Shown: positions 45,307-54,625, counted from the first letter of the stretch. The stretch: 64,000 nucleotides of DNA from Pseudomonas sp. Tri1 (GCF_017968885.1 NZ_CP072913.1:4200001-4264000), one strand, 5' to 3'. Made by a program: numbers and translations. The notes: generated by a model not told the origin, from the sequence alone.

Positions 45307-45876
45307 ATGGCACGCGTGGGTATGATATTGACACCCGGTTTTGCGGACTGGGAATATGCTTTCATTGCTGGAACTGCGTCCCCTTTTTACGGGATCGACG
45401 TCAGGTTTTTCGCTCCGGCTACGGGGCAGTTCCGTTCGCAGGGTGGATTGGCTGTAACGGTCGATAGCAGTTTGCAACAATGCCTGGACTGGAAGCCGGA
45501 CGTTGTTGTCATCATTGGAGGAATGATCTGGGAGCGTGCAGAAGCCCCCGATATTCGGGACTTTCTTCATGTTAGTCGCTCAAGTGGCGCGACGATTGCC
45601 GGCATCTGCGGGGGAACGCTGGCACTTGCGAGGGCCGGGCTGCTCGACACGGTTTCTCATACCTCGAACGGCGCAGAGTTCCTACAACACAATGCTGTCG
45701 GTTATGAAGGGCACGCGCTCTATCAAAGCAGCCCGATAGCGGTGGTTGCGGACCGCATCATAACGGCTCCAGGCCCCGCCCCCGTTAGCTTCACCTGCGC
45801 AGTGTTCGAAAGTGCCGGGCTATCTTCGGAGATCATTGCTCAGTTCAGGTCAATGTTGGCAGCGGAACATGGGTGA
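45307..45876 (+). CDS. DJ-1/PfpI-family protein
   Basis: A 189-residue protein with the nucleophile elbow AGICGGT (Cys101) and Glu16, the conserved acid near the N-terminus. The family includes glyoxalase III-like, chaperone and amidase members; the DWEYAF start and ITAPGPAPVSF are of the ThiJ/PfpI glutamine-amidotransferase-like group. It lies 105 bases after the ABC exporter. Exact role unknown. Confidence 0.87.
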   Translation: MARVGMILTPGFADWEYAFIAGTASPFYGIDVRFFAPATGQFRSQGGLAVTVDSSLQQCLDWKPDVVVIIGGMIWERAEAPDIRDFLHVSRSSGATIAGICGGTLALARAGLLDTVSHTSNGAEFLQHNAVGYEGHALYQSSPIAVVADRIITAPGPAPVSFTCAVFESAGLSSEIIAQFRSMLAAEHG

Positions 45877-45979
45877 CTGCTTCGCCCTACACAAACAGCC
45901 GCTCAGGTGATGTGTTTGCGTAGCTGCTCATGGTCGATTTCTGACGGCCATGGCTGACAGGAAACGCCCCATAGCAGAC

Positions 45980-46756
45980 CTAAACGGCTTCTGAAGCCAT
46001 CCAGGTCAAAAAATTTTGGACCTGAGTCGTAAACTCTTCTGGCTCCGCGTATGGGTTCTTTGCCTGGGACAAGAAAAAAGAGATCTGCGTTCTCATATGC
46101 GGGTAATGCTGAACAAACAGCTCGACATGTTCCTCCAGTGTTTGCGGCCACATCAAGTCCTGTTCAGAGCGAAGTACTTGAGTTGACCGGATGAGTTTGC
46201 GTGAGGCTTCGCGTTGCAGGATCAGGGATTGTGTCGGTGTGGTCGCCTGATCGATAAGATCGGCATACCGGGTCAATACGGATTCAAAGTCACCATTCAC
46301 GGCAATGGCGATATCACGCGACGGCTTGAACCGATCGAAGTGCTTGGCCAGATCATTCCCCCATAAGCAACGACAGTGATGCTTGAGCCAATAACCCCAA
46401 CTCAATCGATTGTCAGCCGCCAACACTTCAGAACGACTACCGATGTCGAAATCGATCTTGGTGACTTCGGTATGCCGACTTTCAAGCGTGCGCTTTTTCG
46501 ACTCGAGCATTTCCAGATCCTGCGATGCAGGTGCGCTGTGCAAGACAAGGGTTAGGTCTAGGTCGGAAACTCCCGCTACGGCGTGGCCTCTAGCGACACT
46601 GCCATACAGATAAATCCCATCCAGCAGAGGTTCCGACTCAGCGAGCGTCATGCAAACGTCCGTCAGCAAAGCCTGAAATGGTGGCTGCACCTCGACGTTG
46701 GACACGGTGAGGATATAACCGTCGGCATCAATGCCGCGAGGATGGAATCGTTCCAT
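45980..46756 (-). CDS. Nucleotidyltransferase-domain protein
   Basis: A 258-residue protein. The polymerase-beta-type active site is LYGSVARG (Gly52-Ser53) followed by Asp65 and Asp67 in SDLDLTL. The helical C-terminal half resembles that of aminoglycoside adenylyltransferase-like proteins, but such chromosomal relatives rarely confer resistance. The substrate is unknown. No operon partner. Confidence 0.8.
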   Translation of the reverse strand: MERFHPRGIDADGYILTVSNVEVQPPFQALLTDVCMTLAESEPLLDGIYLYGSVARGHAVAGVSDLDLTLVLHSAPASQDLEMLESKKRTLESRHTEVTKIDFDIGSRSEVLAADNRLSWGYWLKHHCRCLWGNDLAKHFDRFKPSRDIAIAVNGDFESVLTRYADLIDQATTPTQSLILQREASRKLIRSTQVLRSEQDLMWPQTLEEHVELFVQHYPHMRTQISFFLSQAKNPYAEPEEFTTQVQNFLTWMASEAV

Positions 46757-46861
46757 GAAGCCGTCCGTGAGTTGTGTTCAGGGAAGTAATTTAACAGAGA
46801 CGATAGCGGCTGCTTTGGGCCGATTGCTGCCTGCCTTAGACTCGTACATTAGCGAGCAGAA

Positions 46862-47788
46862 TCACGCGCCCATCATCAAATCCAGATTCTGCACTGCCGC
46901 CCCAGCGGCTCCCTTCCCAAGGTTGTCAAATACCGCAGCCAACAAAACCTGTCCTGTCTCGTCATTTTCAAACACCACCAATTGCAAGCTATCAGTGCCG
47001 TTAAGCGCCTGAGGATCGAGGTGCGTCAACGCTTTAGCCTCCTGCAGCGACATTACCTGTACATGCTGCGCGTCGGCGTAGTGCTGCATAAGGCATGCGT
47101 GCAGCCGCGTCGCATCCACGCCCGGCGCCAACAACCGAAGTTGCAATGGGATGGTCAGCACGATCCCCTGCCGAAAAGCCCCATAGGCCGGCACGAACAT
47201 CGGCCGCTCCGTCAAACCGCTGTGCTGCTGGATCTCGGGGATATGCTTGTGTGCCAACCCCAGGCCGTAAACCTGGAACGCAGGCGCTTGCGATGCGCCC
47301 TCGCCCTCATGCTCCTGCACGCCGGCGCGTCCTTTTCCGGAATAGCCCGACACAGCATGAATGTTCATCGGGTAGTCCGTAGGCAGCAGCCCGGCCTCCA
47401 GCAGTGGGCGCAGCAGGCCTATGGCTCCCGTGGGATAGCAACCGGGGTTGCTGACACGCCGCGCCGTGGCGATTTGTCTGGCCTGCTGCGCGTTCATCTG
47501 CGCGAAACCATAGACCCAGTCTGGGTGGGTACGGTGTGCGGAACTTGCGTCAATCACGCGAACAGCGGAGTTTCTGATGCTCGCTACGGCGTCGCGCGCA
47601 GCCTGGTCGGGCAAGCAGAGAATCGCGATGTCGCAGTCGTTGATGATTTCAGCGCGGCGCTGCGGATCCTTGCGATGTTCGGGGCTGAGGGTGACGAGCC
47701 GCAGATCGGTCCGGTGGCATAGACGCTGATGGATTTGCAACCCGGTGGTGCCTTGGTCGCCATCGATGAATACATGAGGAATGGCCAT
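46862..47788 (-). CDS. argC: N-acetyl-gamma-glutamyl-phosphate reductase, short type
   Basis: A 308-residue reductase of arginine synthesis of the shorter (type 2) family. The N-terminal [10 protein letters not shown] binds NADP, the catalytic Cys117 is in SNPGCYPTG, and the histidine lies in the [20 protein letters not shown] domain. Pseudomonads usually have a longer argC as well, so this may be a second copy. It is divergent from a LysR gene, which is not usual for an arginine gene and suggests a role outside the normal pathway or an inducible one. Start-to-start gap 113 bases. Confidence 0.88.
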   Translation of the reverse strand: MAIPHVFIDGDQGTTGLQIHQRLCHRTDLRLVTLSPEHRKDPQRRAEIINDCDIAILCLPDQAARDAVASIRNSAVRVIDASSAHRTHPDWVYGFAQMNAQQARQIATARRVSNPGCYPTGAIGLLRPLLEAGLLPTDYPMNIHAVSGYSGKGRAGVQEHEGEGASQAPAFQVYGLGLAHKHIPEIQQHSGLTERPMFVPAYGAFRQGIVLTIPLQLRLLAPGVDATRLHACLMQHYADAQHVQVMSLQEAKALTHLDPQALNGTDSLQLVVFENDETGQVLLAAVFDNLGKGAAGAAVQNLDLMMGA

Positions 47789-47901
47789 GGAATGCTCTCG
47801 AACATGGGATATCAGGAGATTTCATCTTCAGTGAAGAGCCAAGATTGGAAAAGTTGAATTTATAAACGATAAGATTCAGTTTTTCTGAACAGGAATGACA
47901 C

Positions 47902-48786
47902 ATGCGCGAAATCAGCCTGGACCGTTTACGCACGTTGGTGGCAATTGTCGACTTGGGCTCATTTGCCGAGGCCGCTCGTGCCTTGCACCTCGCGCCACCC
48001 ACGGTCAGCTTGCATATCGCCGACCTGGAGTCACGGGTGGGCGGCAAGCTGTTGTCACGCGCGCGGGGGCGCATTCAGCCTTCGGCGATTGGCGAAACGC
48101 TGGTGGAACGCGCGCGACGCCTGTTGGCCGATGCCGAGCAGGCGCTCGAGGACGTGGAGCGTCAGGTGCAGGGCTTGGCCGGGCGTGTGCGGCTGGGGGC
48201 CTCCACAGGGGCCATTGCCCAGTTGCTGCCGCAAGCGTTGGAGACGTTAGGCCAACGCCATCCTGCCATCGATGTGCAGGTCGCGGTGCTTACCTCACAG
48301 GAGACTTTGAAGAAGCTTGCCGAGGGCTCGTTGGAGATCGGTCTGGTCGCGCTGCCGCAGCCCCCGGTGAAGGGATTGCGGATCGAGCCATGGCGGCGGG
48401 ACCCGGTCATGGCCTTCTTGCCGGCTCGCTGGGAATGCCCGGATGTCGTAACGCCCAGTTGGCTGGCCGCTCAGCCATTGATTCTGAATGACAACACCAC
48501 TCGGCTTTCGCGCCTGACGTCGGAGTGGTTCGCCAGTGTTGAACGCCAGCCTACGCCGCGTATTCAACTGAACTACAACGATGCGATCAAAAGCCTGGTG
48601 GCTGCCGGTTATGGCGCGACGTTGTTGCCCCATGAAGCCTCCACGCCCTTGCCCGATACCCGGATCGTCATGAGGCCATTGCAGCCCTTATTGTGGCGTG
48701 AACTGGGGATTGCCCATCGGGGTGGCGACGTCGAGCGGTCTACGCAACATGTGTTGGATGTGTTGTGGGGGTTGAGTGCGGGGTAG
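47902..48786 (+). CDS. LysR-family transcriptional regulator
   Basis: A 294-residue regulator with helix-turn-helix at 1-60 (LGSFAEAARALHLAPPTVS) and the effector domain from about 88 (GRVRLGASTGA). It is divergent from the argC-like gene and probably controls it. Arginine-linked LysR proteins such as ArgP are a known precedent, but the sequence alone does not place it there. Confidence 0.9.
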   Translation: MREISLDRLRTLVAIVDLGSFAEAARALHLAPPTVSLHIADLESRVGGKLLSRARGRIQPSAIGETLVERARRLLADAEQALEDVERQVQGLAGRVRLGASTGAIAQLLPQALETLGQRHPAIDVQVAVLTSQETLKKLAEGSLEIGLVALPQPPVKGLRIEPWRRDPVMAFLPARWECPDVVTPSWLAAQPLILNDNTTRLSRLTSEWFASVERQPTPRIQLNYNDAIKSLVAAGYGATLLPHEASTPLPDTRIVMRPLQPLLWRELGIAHRGGDVERSTQHVLDVLWGLSAG

Positions 48787-48843
48787 GATGTCGGGGCGCT
48801 CCACCAGCGCCCTGACCCAGGGTTACCAAGCCCTTCTGCTTCC

Positions 48844-49428
48844 TTAAGCAAGCGAATATTCCGCACCCAGAACGGCTGGATCAAATGGCTTGCGAGCGAA
48901 TATCCGCCTTACCATTGGTGTGAAGTGCACTAAATCAGGGGTCGGATAGTTGGGGTCGAAAGAAGCTTGGTCCCATCGCTCGCAAAAATCGACACACAGT
49001 TGAAAGCAAGGATGATCCTTGTAGCGGTCTCTCTCGTTCCGATCGTCACCGAAATGATGGGCGTAGTAGAAACTCTGAAATAGACCATGATGATGAAGAA
49101 CCCAGGCCACCTCGCCGCGAACATAGGGCCGGATGATGGAAGCCGCATATTGGGAGTGGTTGTAAGGGGCTAGGTCATCACCTAAGTCATGGATCAGTGC
49201 TCCTACAATCATGTCCTCATCGGCACCGTCGGCCTCGGCACGCGCGGCGGTTTGAAGCGAGTGTTCGAGGCGGTTGACCTTGTAACCGCTCAACGTCGTG
49301 GCCAACCCTTGCAGGGCATTCAGAATCCGGTCAGCCAAGCCCTTGTTGAACTCACTCTCCAAATGCTCAAGGAAATGATATTCCTCGCGAGTACCATCCT
49401 TCATTCGGGTGAAATTGACCTGATCCAT
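48844..49428 (-). CDS. tmpB: HD-domain oxygenase, TmpB-like (phosphonate cleavage)
   Basis: A 194-residue HD-fold protein of the PhnZ/TmpB/MIOX type. Likely di-iron ligands are His56 (LEHSLQTA), His80-Asp81 (LIHDLGDD), His91 (NHSQYA), one of His112-114 and Asp153 (WDQ). His56 to His80 is 24 residues, the same as between His34 and His58 of PhnZ. TmpB cleaves the carbon-phosphorus bond of 1-hydroxy-2-trimethylaminoethylphosphonate to glycine betaine and phosphate. The start lies one base after the stop of the TmpA-like gene, a strong sign of a common pathway. The family is often mis-annotated as a phosphohydrolase. Confidence 0.75.
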   Translation of the reverse strand: MDQVNFTRMKDGTREEYHFLEHLESEFNKGLADRILNALQGLATTLSGYKVNRLEHSLQTAARAEADGADEDMIVGALIHDLGDDLAPYNHSQYAASIIRPYVRGEVAWVLHHHGLFQSFYYAHHFGDDRNERDRYKDHPCFQLCVDFCERWDQASFDPNYPTPDLVHFTPMVRRIFARKPFDPAVLGAEYSLA

Positions 49429-49429
49429 C

Positions 49430-50557
49430 TCATGCAGCCTCTTCAGTTGATTTTTTCCGTTTACGAATTTCGCTCAAGCGCTCAAGCGGACCGTCCAGGT
49501 CGATATAGCAGCCTTGTAGATGCCGATGCCCTTGCGTTGGATCGTAGCTGGTGCGGCCATGGAGAACTCGACTGTTGTCGAAAAGCATCAGCTCCCCGGC
49601 TTGCAGTCGAAACTGGATTTCATAATCCGGATGGTTGAACAGTTCAGCGAGGCGTTTGCGGGCCTTGTGGAATGCTTTTACATCGTCAGAGCTCAACAGC
49701 GGCAAACTGTCCAACCGAGGGCTGTAGTGAACACCCAGGGTTTGGCCTGTCTCATCGGTGTTGATCATAGGACGTCGAGTAGTCAATTCGACCCCTTTAT
49801 CTACAAATCGAAACCGAACGGGCGTGTTCTTGAGCAGCATATAACCCGTAGGATCCTCCCGTCTTAGTGCATCAACGACCTTGACGCTGTCGACCAGCGT
49901 GGAAAGCCCACCTGTGGTTTCATTGATCAGACAGTGAAGTAGCTGGATGCCTGGAACTGGGTCGCGGTAGGGGTTATCGGTGTGCGGCCCCAGACGCACA
50001 CTGCGATAAGCCAGGTCGTTCGCTTGAGGCTTTGAGTAGACTTCGAAATATTTGCCGAAATTGGTTTCTTTCACATACCCAAATTTACTGCCGACGTCTA
50101 ATACCTGCTCCTGTGTGTTAGGAACATGTGTCAGCACGATATAGCCATATTTCAGATACGCCGTCAGTGCAGCTTCAAATGCCTGGTCATCGCTCAGCGC
50201 ACGCCAGTCATGCCGCACGAGGCGTTGATCCAGATCGCTGTCCCAGGCGACAACTGAGGGAGTACGATCCGCATCGAGTATCTCGGCCAAAAGCAAGTCC
50301 GTTGAATAGATGGCGCTGTGTCCATCACTGAAGGATATCTTTACTCGACCCTGTGTCAGCACCTCTACTGCAGTCACTTGGATGTCTGGATCAATGAGGT
50401 GGGAATCGAACAGACGTTGCTGAGTGATCGTGTCCGTAGAGTCAGGGTCTTGGGTTTTTTCCCGGAGCCATAAGGCAGGAACATCGTACTCGTTCTGCCC
50501 TGTCGAGAATTTCACCGCCGGTGGGGTCTTTTGAATTTTCAATTCAGTGGCTTGCAT
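49430..50557 (-). CDS. tmpA: 2-oxoglutarate dioxygenase, TmpA-like (gamma-butyrobetaine-hydroxylase fold)
   Basis: A 375-residue oxygenase. The N-terminal domain (1-95) resembles that of gamma-butyrobetaine hydroxylase but in LWLREKTQDPDS it lacks the zinc-binding cysteines, as I recall for TmpA. The TauD-type domain has iron ligands His192 and Asp194 (GPHTDN) and His333 (VLHGRTSY), with an Arg further on for 2-oxoglutarate. Known TmpA hydroxylates 2-trimethylaminoethylphosphonate at C1. AGGA lies before ATG 50557; the frame continues to 50641. The betaine-type binding protein lies 105 bases upstream. Alternative: a carnitine-type hydroxylase, less likely given the HD-domain partner. Confidence 0.78.
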   Translation of the reverse strand: MQATELKIQKTPPAVKFSTGQNEYDVPALWLREKTQDPDSTDTITQQRLFDSHLIDPDIQVTAVEVLTQGRVKISFSDGHSAIYSTDLLLAEILDADRTPSVVAWDSDLDQRLVRHDWRALSDDQAFEAALTAYLKYGYIVLTHVPNTQEQVLDVGSKFGYVKETNFGKYFEVYSKPQANDLAYRSVRLGPHTDNPYRDPVPGIQLLHCLINETTGGLSTLVDSVKVVDALRREDPTGYMLLKNTPVRFRFVDKGVELTTRRPMINTDETGQTLGVHYSPRLDSLPLLSSDDVKAFHKARKRLAELFNHPDYEIQFRLQAGELMLFDNSRVLHGRTSYDPTQGHRHLQGCYIDLDGPLERLSEIRKRKKSTEEAA

Positions 50558-50662
50558 TTCACAGATCCTGAGGGTGGAGGTGAAGCCATTCTTGGAAAAA
50601 ACATGGCCAATGGAAACGCCGGAAAGCCGAATCCATGCCATGCATTTTTCTAATACAAAGCG

Positions 50663-51607
50663 TCAGATGCCAAAGTAGGTGCGGGACGCAGTCATGGCAT
50701 CTTTGCCGTCAAAGGTGGTAATACCGTCCAGCCATTTTTCCAGCCAGGCCGGGTTCTTCTTGATCCACACTTTGGCGAGCAACACAGGATCCTGTTTGTT
50801 CAAAATACCCACCATGATTTCGCTTTCCATGTCGGTGTCGAAACGCATGTTGCTGATGAGCTTCGCTGCGTTCGGACAACGTGTTGCGTAATCAGGCGCG
50901 GTGACGGTGTAGACCGAGGCTGCACCATAGTCGGGACCAAACACCTCATCCCCGCCGGACAGATAGGTCATCTTGAATTCGAGGTTCATGGGGTGCGGGG
51001 CCCAGCCCAGGAACACAATCGGCTTATTACGAGCGATGGCACGCGAGACCTCCATCCGCATGGCAGTCTCACTGGACTCAACCAGCGTGAAGCCGCCTAG
51101 GCCATAGAGGTTCTTCTCGATCATTTTCTTCAATGAAGAATTGCCTCCGCTTCCGGGCTCGATACCGTAGATCTTGCCGCCCAACTGATCTTTGAATTTC
51201 GCGAGATCCTGAAAGGAATGCAGGCCCTGTTCCGCCAAGTAGGTAGGAACCGCCAAGGTGTACTTGGCCCCTGTCATGTTTGGCGGCTGTTGCTTAAGAA
51301 GCTTGCCTTCATTGACCAACGGCATGACTGTGGGGTCGAGCGATGGGGACCAGTAATCAAGAAACGCATCCAACTTTCCTCCCTGGATCGAGGCGAGAGC
51401 GATGGGCACTGCGACCATGGTCTTGCTGGGGGAATACCCTATGGACTCTGCAACCGCCATGGTCACGCCATTATTAGCGGCGTTATCAGCCCAACCTAAA
51501 TCGGCTAGTCGAATGGATTTGCACTGCTCGGTATCAGTCGCCGCAAAGGCGCCCAGTGATGAAACGGTCAGCCCATAAAAAGTTAGATACAACAGTGATT
51601 TACGCAT
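50663..51607 (-). CDS. Quaternary-amine (betaine-type) substrate-binding protein, orphan
   Basis: A 314-residue periplasmic protein with a signal peptide (cleavage near GAFAA, residue 23). Three tryptophans in the typical places, Trp39 (ADLGW), Trp86 (LDYW) and Trp202 (LGWAPHP), form the aromatic box for a trimethylammonium group as in ChoX, CaiX and OpuAC. No permease or ATPase is next to it, so it probably hands its ligand to a shared core, as CbcX, CaiX and BetX do with CbcWV in Pseudomonas. Located just upstream of the tmpA-like gene in the same direction, so the ligand may be trimethylaminoethylphosphonate. GGAG stands before ATG 51607. Confidence 0.87.
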   Translation of the reverse strand: MRKSLLYLTFYGLTVSSLGAFAATDTEQCKSIRLADLGWADNAANNGVTMAVAESIGYSPSKTMVAVPIALASIQGGKLDAFLDYWSPSLDPTVMPLVNEGKLLKQQPPNMTGAKYTLAVPTYLAEQGLHSFQDLAKFKDQLGGKIYGIEPGSGGNSSLKKMIEKNLYGLGGFTLVESSETAMRMEVSRAIARNKPIVFLGWAPHPMNLEFKMTYLSGGDEVFGPDYGAASVYTVTAPDYATRCPNAAKLISNMRFDTDMESEIMVGILNKQDPVLLAKVWIKKNPAWLEKWLDGITTFDGKDAMTASRTYFGI

Positions 51608-51736
51608 GGCGATTCTCCGCATACCAGATTGATCGACGGTGTTTTTGTGGGGCTTGGCAGCGAATGAATTTGTATGTGAGGATGACCGAGTTATTGTTGT
51701 TTTGGATGTCGGCGCCAGTCCAAGACTAAGTAGTTG

Positions 51737-52707
51737 ATGACAGTTGAGATACCCACTCAAACCTTATACGTGGCATGCAAAAATCTTATGGCTGACGAGA
51801 AGAGAGCTGTTCCTGCGATGAAGGCGCTTCTGGCCTTCGAGGCCGCAGTGAGATTGGGGTCCATGACCGCAGCGGCCAAGGAAATCGGGACGACTCAACC
51901 TGCCATTTCTCAGCAGATCAGAAGCCTTGAGGAATCTATCGGGGGGCGTTGCTTGATCGGTCCGGCAATCAGCTTCGACCGACCTTGGGTGGCAAACGCT
52001 TCTATGAAGACCTATCACCGCTGTTGTCAAATTTGCATTCGGCGCTGGAGCGCGTTCAGGCAGGTTTCTCCAACCATGTCCCTTTAATCACAATTTCTGC
52101 CAATTTCGGCTTCTCTCACCTCTGGCTATTGCCTCGTCTGCATATCTTGCAGCGTGAATTCCCTGATCTGCGGTTCCAAATTCTTCCGGTAGATACACAC
52201 GACATCTCCAATCTCCATGACGTCGACCTTGCCATCAGTTTCGATCAGCGAAACCCAAGGCAAGATACGGAGATCATGCTCGCACCTGAAAGAGTCTTCC
52301 CTGTGTGTAGCCCAGGTTTTGCCCTGGCACATGGCTTGGGCGCTGATGTGACAGCGCGGGATCTGCGATCTGTTGCACTGCTGCATATGGATGAGCGCAA
52401 CCCTCGATGGCTAGACTGGGCAAGGTGGTCATCCTTGGCCGGGTTCGGTCCAATTGACGAGAAGACGAGCTTCACCTTCAACAATTATCCGCTGCTGTTG
52501 AACGCCGCTATTCAAGGGCATGGCCTCACGCTCGCGTGGGGGGCGCTGGTGGAGAAGGCCGTGCAGGACGGGTTATTGGTGCGGCTGGGGCCAACAGTGT
52601 TACGTGAGGATCACGGTTATCTGCTGCGTACCAGGCATCGCAACAACGCATTGATCACTCCTGTGATCGACTGGTTCAAGTCGTCCATTGTTCAGGCGAG
52701 TACGTGA
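51737..52707 (+). pseudogene. LysR-family regulator gene broken at a run of six G
   Basis: Two frames make one LysR protein of about 320 residues. The first (to 51946) carries the helix-turn-helix (KALLAFEAAVRLGSMTAAAK, IGTTQPAISQQIRSLEE); the second continues GALLDRSGNQLRPTLGG and the complete effector domain to 52707. The join is the GGGGGG at 51941-51946: one more G would restore the frame. The remainder shows no other damage, so this is a recent lesion, a phase-variable tract or a base-calling error. It is divergent from the binding protein and is the likely regulator of the phosphonate genes. ATG 51788 is an alternative start. Confidence 0.8.
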
Positions 52708-52787
52708 CGCCCTGAGGCTGGGGCTGCCGTTTTCATGTATTTCACTGCATCGGGGAAGTCGGCCGAATATTTACACGCATTGCCCAA

Positions 52788-53050
52788 TTGCACGACGCCT
52801 TGGTCGATTGCTTCGAGGTGCCGAAGGCCGATCGCTTCCAAGTCATTAATCAACATGAAGTGGGCGATTGATATTTGATCCTGTCTACCTGGGCGGACCG
52901 CATAGCCATGACTTTGCGCTGATCACGATTACCGCTGACAGCCCCTGAAGCGTCGAGGCGAAACAGCGTTTTTACCGCGACCTGGTCGAGCTGAGGCGAG
53001 CGCCAGGTCTCAACGCGGAGGATGTAATGGGAGAACGGATTTATTTGTAA
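52788..53050 (+). pseudogene. Decayed tautomerase-family gene
   Basis: Segments read as a tautomerase: LHDALVDCFEVPKADRFQV with INQHEVGD, then after a frame change YLGGPHSHDFALITITADSP, SVEAKQRFYRDLVELRRAPG and LNAEDVM. Two in-frame TGA codons replace expected Arg codons (near 52872 and 52949), and the 5' half is lost or unrecognisable. It is on the same strand as the LysR gene before it. Confidence 0.7.
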
Positions 53051-53301
53051 CTCGAAGACAGAAATAGCCGCCCCTTTTTCTCCAGGGTTTCATTCAAAGA
53101 TCTGTCAACCACATCAGCCCATTACTGAATCATTTTTGAAACACTTTTTATTAAATCCAATACCACAACGCACTTTGGTAGCAGCTTCTCAGCCTTCAAT
53201 CCACCTTCGATAAAAAATAAGAAAATCGGCTTTACGTCAAAAAAAACTAAACTATGCTGCATCTGAAAAGCAAAAAAAAAAAACACACGGAGTGGTCACC
53301 T

Positions 53302-54615
53302 ATGATGCGCAGCACCTTCGCGAACGTAGTGCTATTATCACTAATCACACTCTGCTCAGCTTGCGCCATCAGCAACCAGGGAACCGTTGATTACCGATAT
53401 AATAGACCCGGCACCAACCAAGGGATTCTAAACCCAAAATACATTCGCTCTGAGGCCGCAGCAAACCTAATTAGCGCTGGCGATCCGATCACAGTTTCGC
53501 TAAAGCAAGTTTTCGTAAAAGATTTTACAGAATATAGAAGCCTGTTGCGCGTCATTAGAAACGAACCAACAACCGGGGATATTGCAATTGTTTCCAGCAC
53601 CTGCGAGGACCCTTGCAATAGAAAATTTGGAAGCGACGGAATAAAAAGCTCCAAGGTTATTTTTTACAGCAATGACGTGCGTCGCGGGCAGTTCCTCAAC
53701 CTGTCGAATCTGCATGGCGTTTTCGGCCCAATAACTTATGGCGGAAACCCTCTGAAATTTGATTTCTATATAATAGAATTAGATACCGACGGCACCCAAT
53801 TAAGAAACCTAGCTGCTAACCTTGCCGGACTCGGTGAAACTTTTTACCCGCCTGCGCACCCTGCCACCGCAATCCTTTCTTCGTTAGCTGAGGTTTTTAT
53901 CAAAGATGATCAAGATGACAATATATTTACTTTTTCATTCGATTTAAAAAGCCCGACCACTGAAAACTCTACGATAAACCCAAGCTCTGCTGCTATTGAG
54001 GCAGGCAACTATGTTTTGATAAGGAGCGAAGACCGCACTCAACAAATCCCCTGGTCCATTCTGGCCTATAACGATGCCACAGGAAGGGTTGTCCATTCAC
54101 GCTGCGCTTCGATGATCGAGCCCACTGCGGATTGCTTCTATACCGATAATTCATATATGGTTATTGAGGTAAGCAAGGCTAAAAACGCGGTGAGCAATGA
54201 TGCTCAACAGATAATTTTTTCCGCACTAAAATCAAGTATCACTGCAACTGGCCCAAGCATTCTAAACAATCAATTGACCGCAGAAAAAATGCAAGAAATC
54301 AGAAACAGCTTGGAAAGCACCGAGATTCGCGGTCGTACTGTACACCTCCTTAAGGCGATCAAGGACAGCCCGCCGGACTCACAAAGAAGAAGGCTCGAAA
54401 CCCTGAACTTAGCTTCAATTTGGTTTGATGGCAGCAAAACAATACTTCCTTCAGATACCTCCATCGTAGCTGCCCAGGCTAACGATTTGTTAGGGCAATG
54501 TGCAGGATTGTCGACCGAGGATGCACTGTTATATCAAGATGCAATTCGTACCAGGACGTTGGTGAACAAAGCAGCGTTCGTCAATGCGCTTGTACAATGC
54601 CCATTCAGCAAATAG
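53302..54615 (+). CDS. Putative lipoprotein of unknown function, A+T-rich
   Basis: A 437-residue protein. A lipoprotein-like signal ends in TLCSAC (Cys21 or nearby). The rest is soluble and mostly beta-like, with four cysteines in pairs (CEDPC and later RCASM, DCFY) that may form disulfides. No family is recognised. GGAGT lies before the ATG at 53302. Codon usage and base composition are clearly more A+T-rich than the flanks, which suggests transfer. The DUF900 lipoprotein gene starts ten bases after its stop, so the two are an operon and probably act together at the outer membrane. Confidence 0.8.
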   Translation: MMRSTFANVVLLSLITLCSACAISNQGTVDYRYNRPGTNQGILNPKYIRSEAAANLISAGDPITVSLKQVFVKDFTEYRSLLRVIRNEPTTGDIAIVSSTCEDPCNRKFGSDGIKSSKVIFYSNDVRRGQFLNLSNLHGVFGPITYGGNPLKFDFYIIELDTDGTQLRNLAANLAGLGETFYPPAHPATAILSSLAEVFIKDDQDDNIFTFSFDLKSPTTENSTINPSSAAIEAGNYVLIRSEDRTQQIPWSILAYNDATGRVVHSRCASMIEPTADCFYTDNSYMVIEVSKAKNAVSNDAQQIIFSALKSSITATGPSILNNQLTAEKMQEIRNSLESTEIRGRTVHLLKAIKDSPPDSQRRRLETLNLASIWFDGSKTILPSDTSIVAAQANDLLGQCAGLSTEDALLYQDAIRTRTLVNKAAFVNALVQCPFSK

Positions 54616-54625
54616 AGAACTTGCC

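Noticed and set aside
45980..46756. Aminoglycoside resistance gene
   Set aside because: Only the general nucleotidyltransferase site is shared; no mobile-element context and no specific family features.
48844..49428. Ordinary HD phosphohydrolase
   Set aside because: The ligand spacing and the adjoining dioxygenase gene fit the oxygenase branch (PhnZ/TmpB) better.
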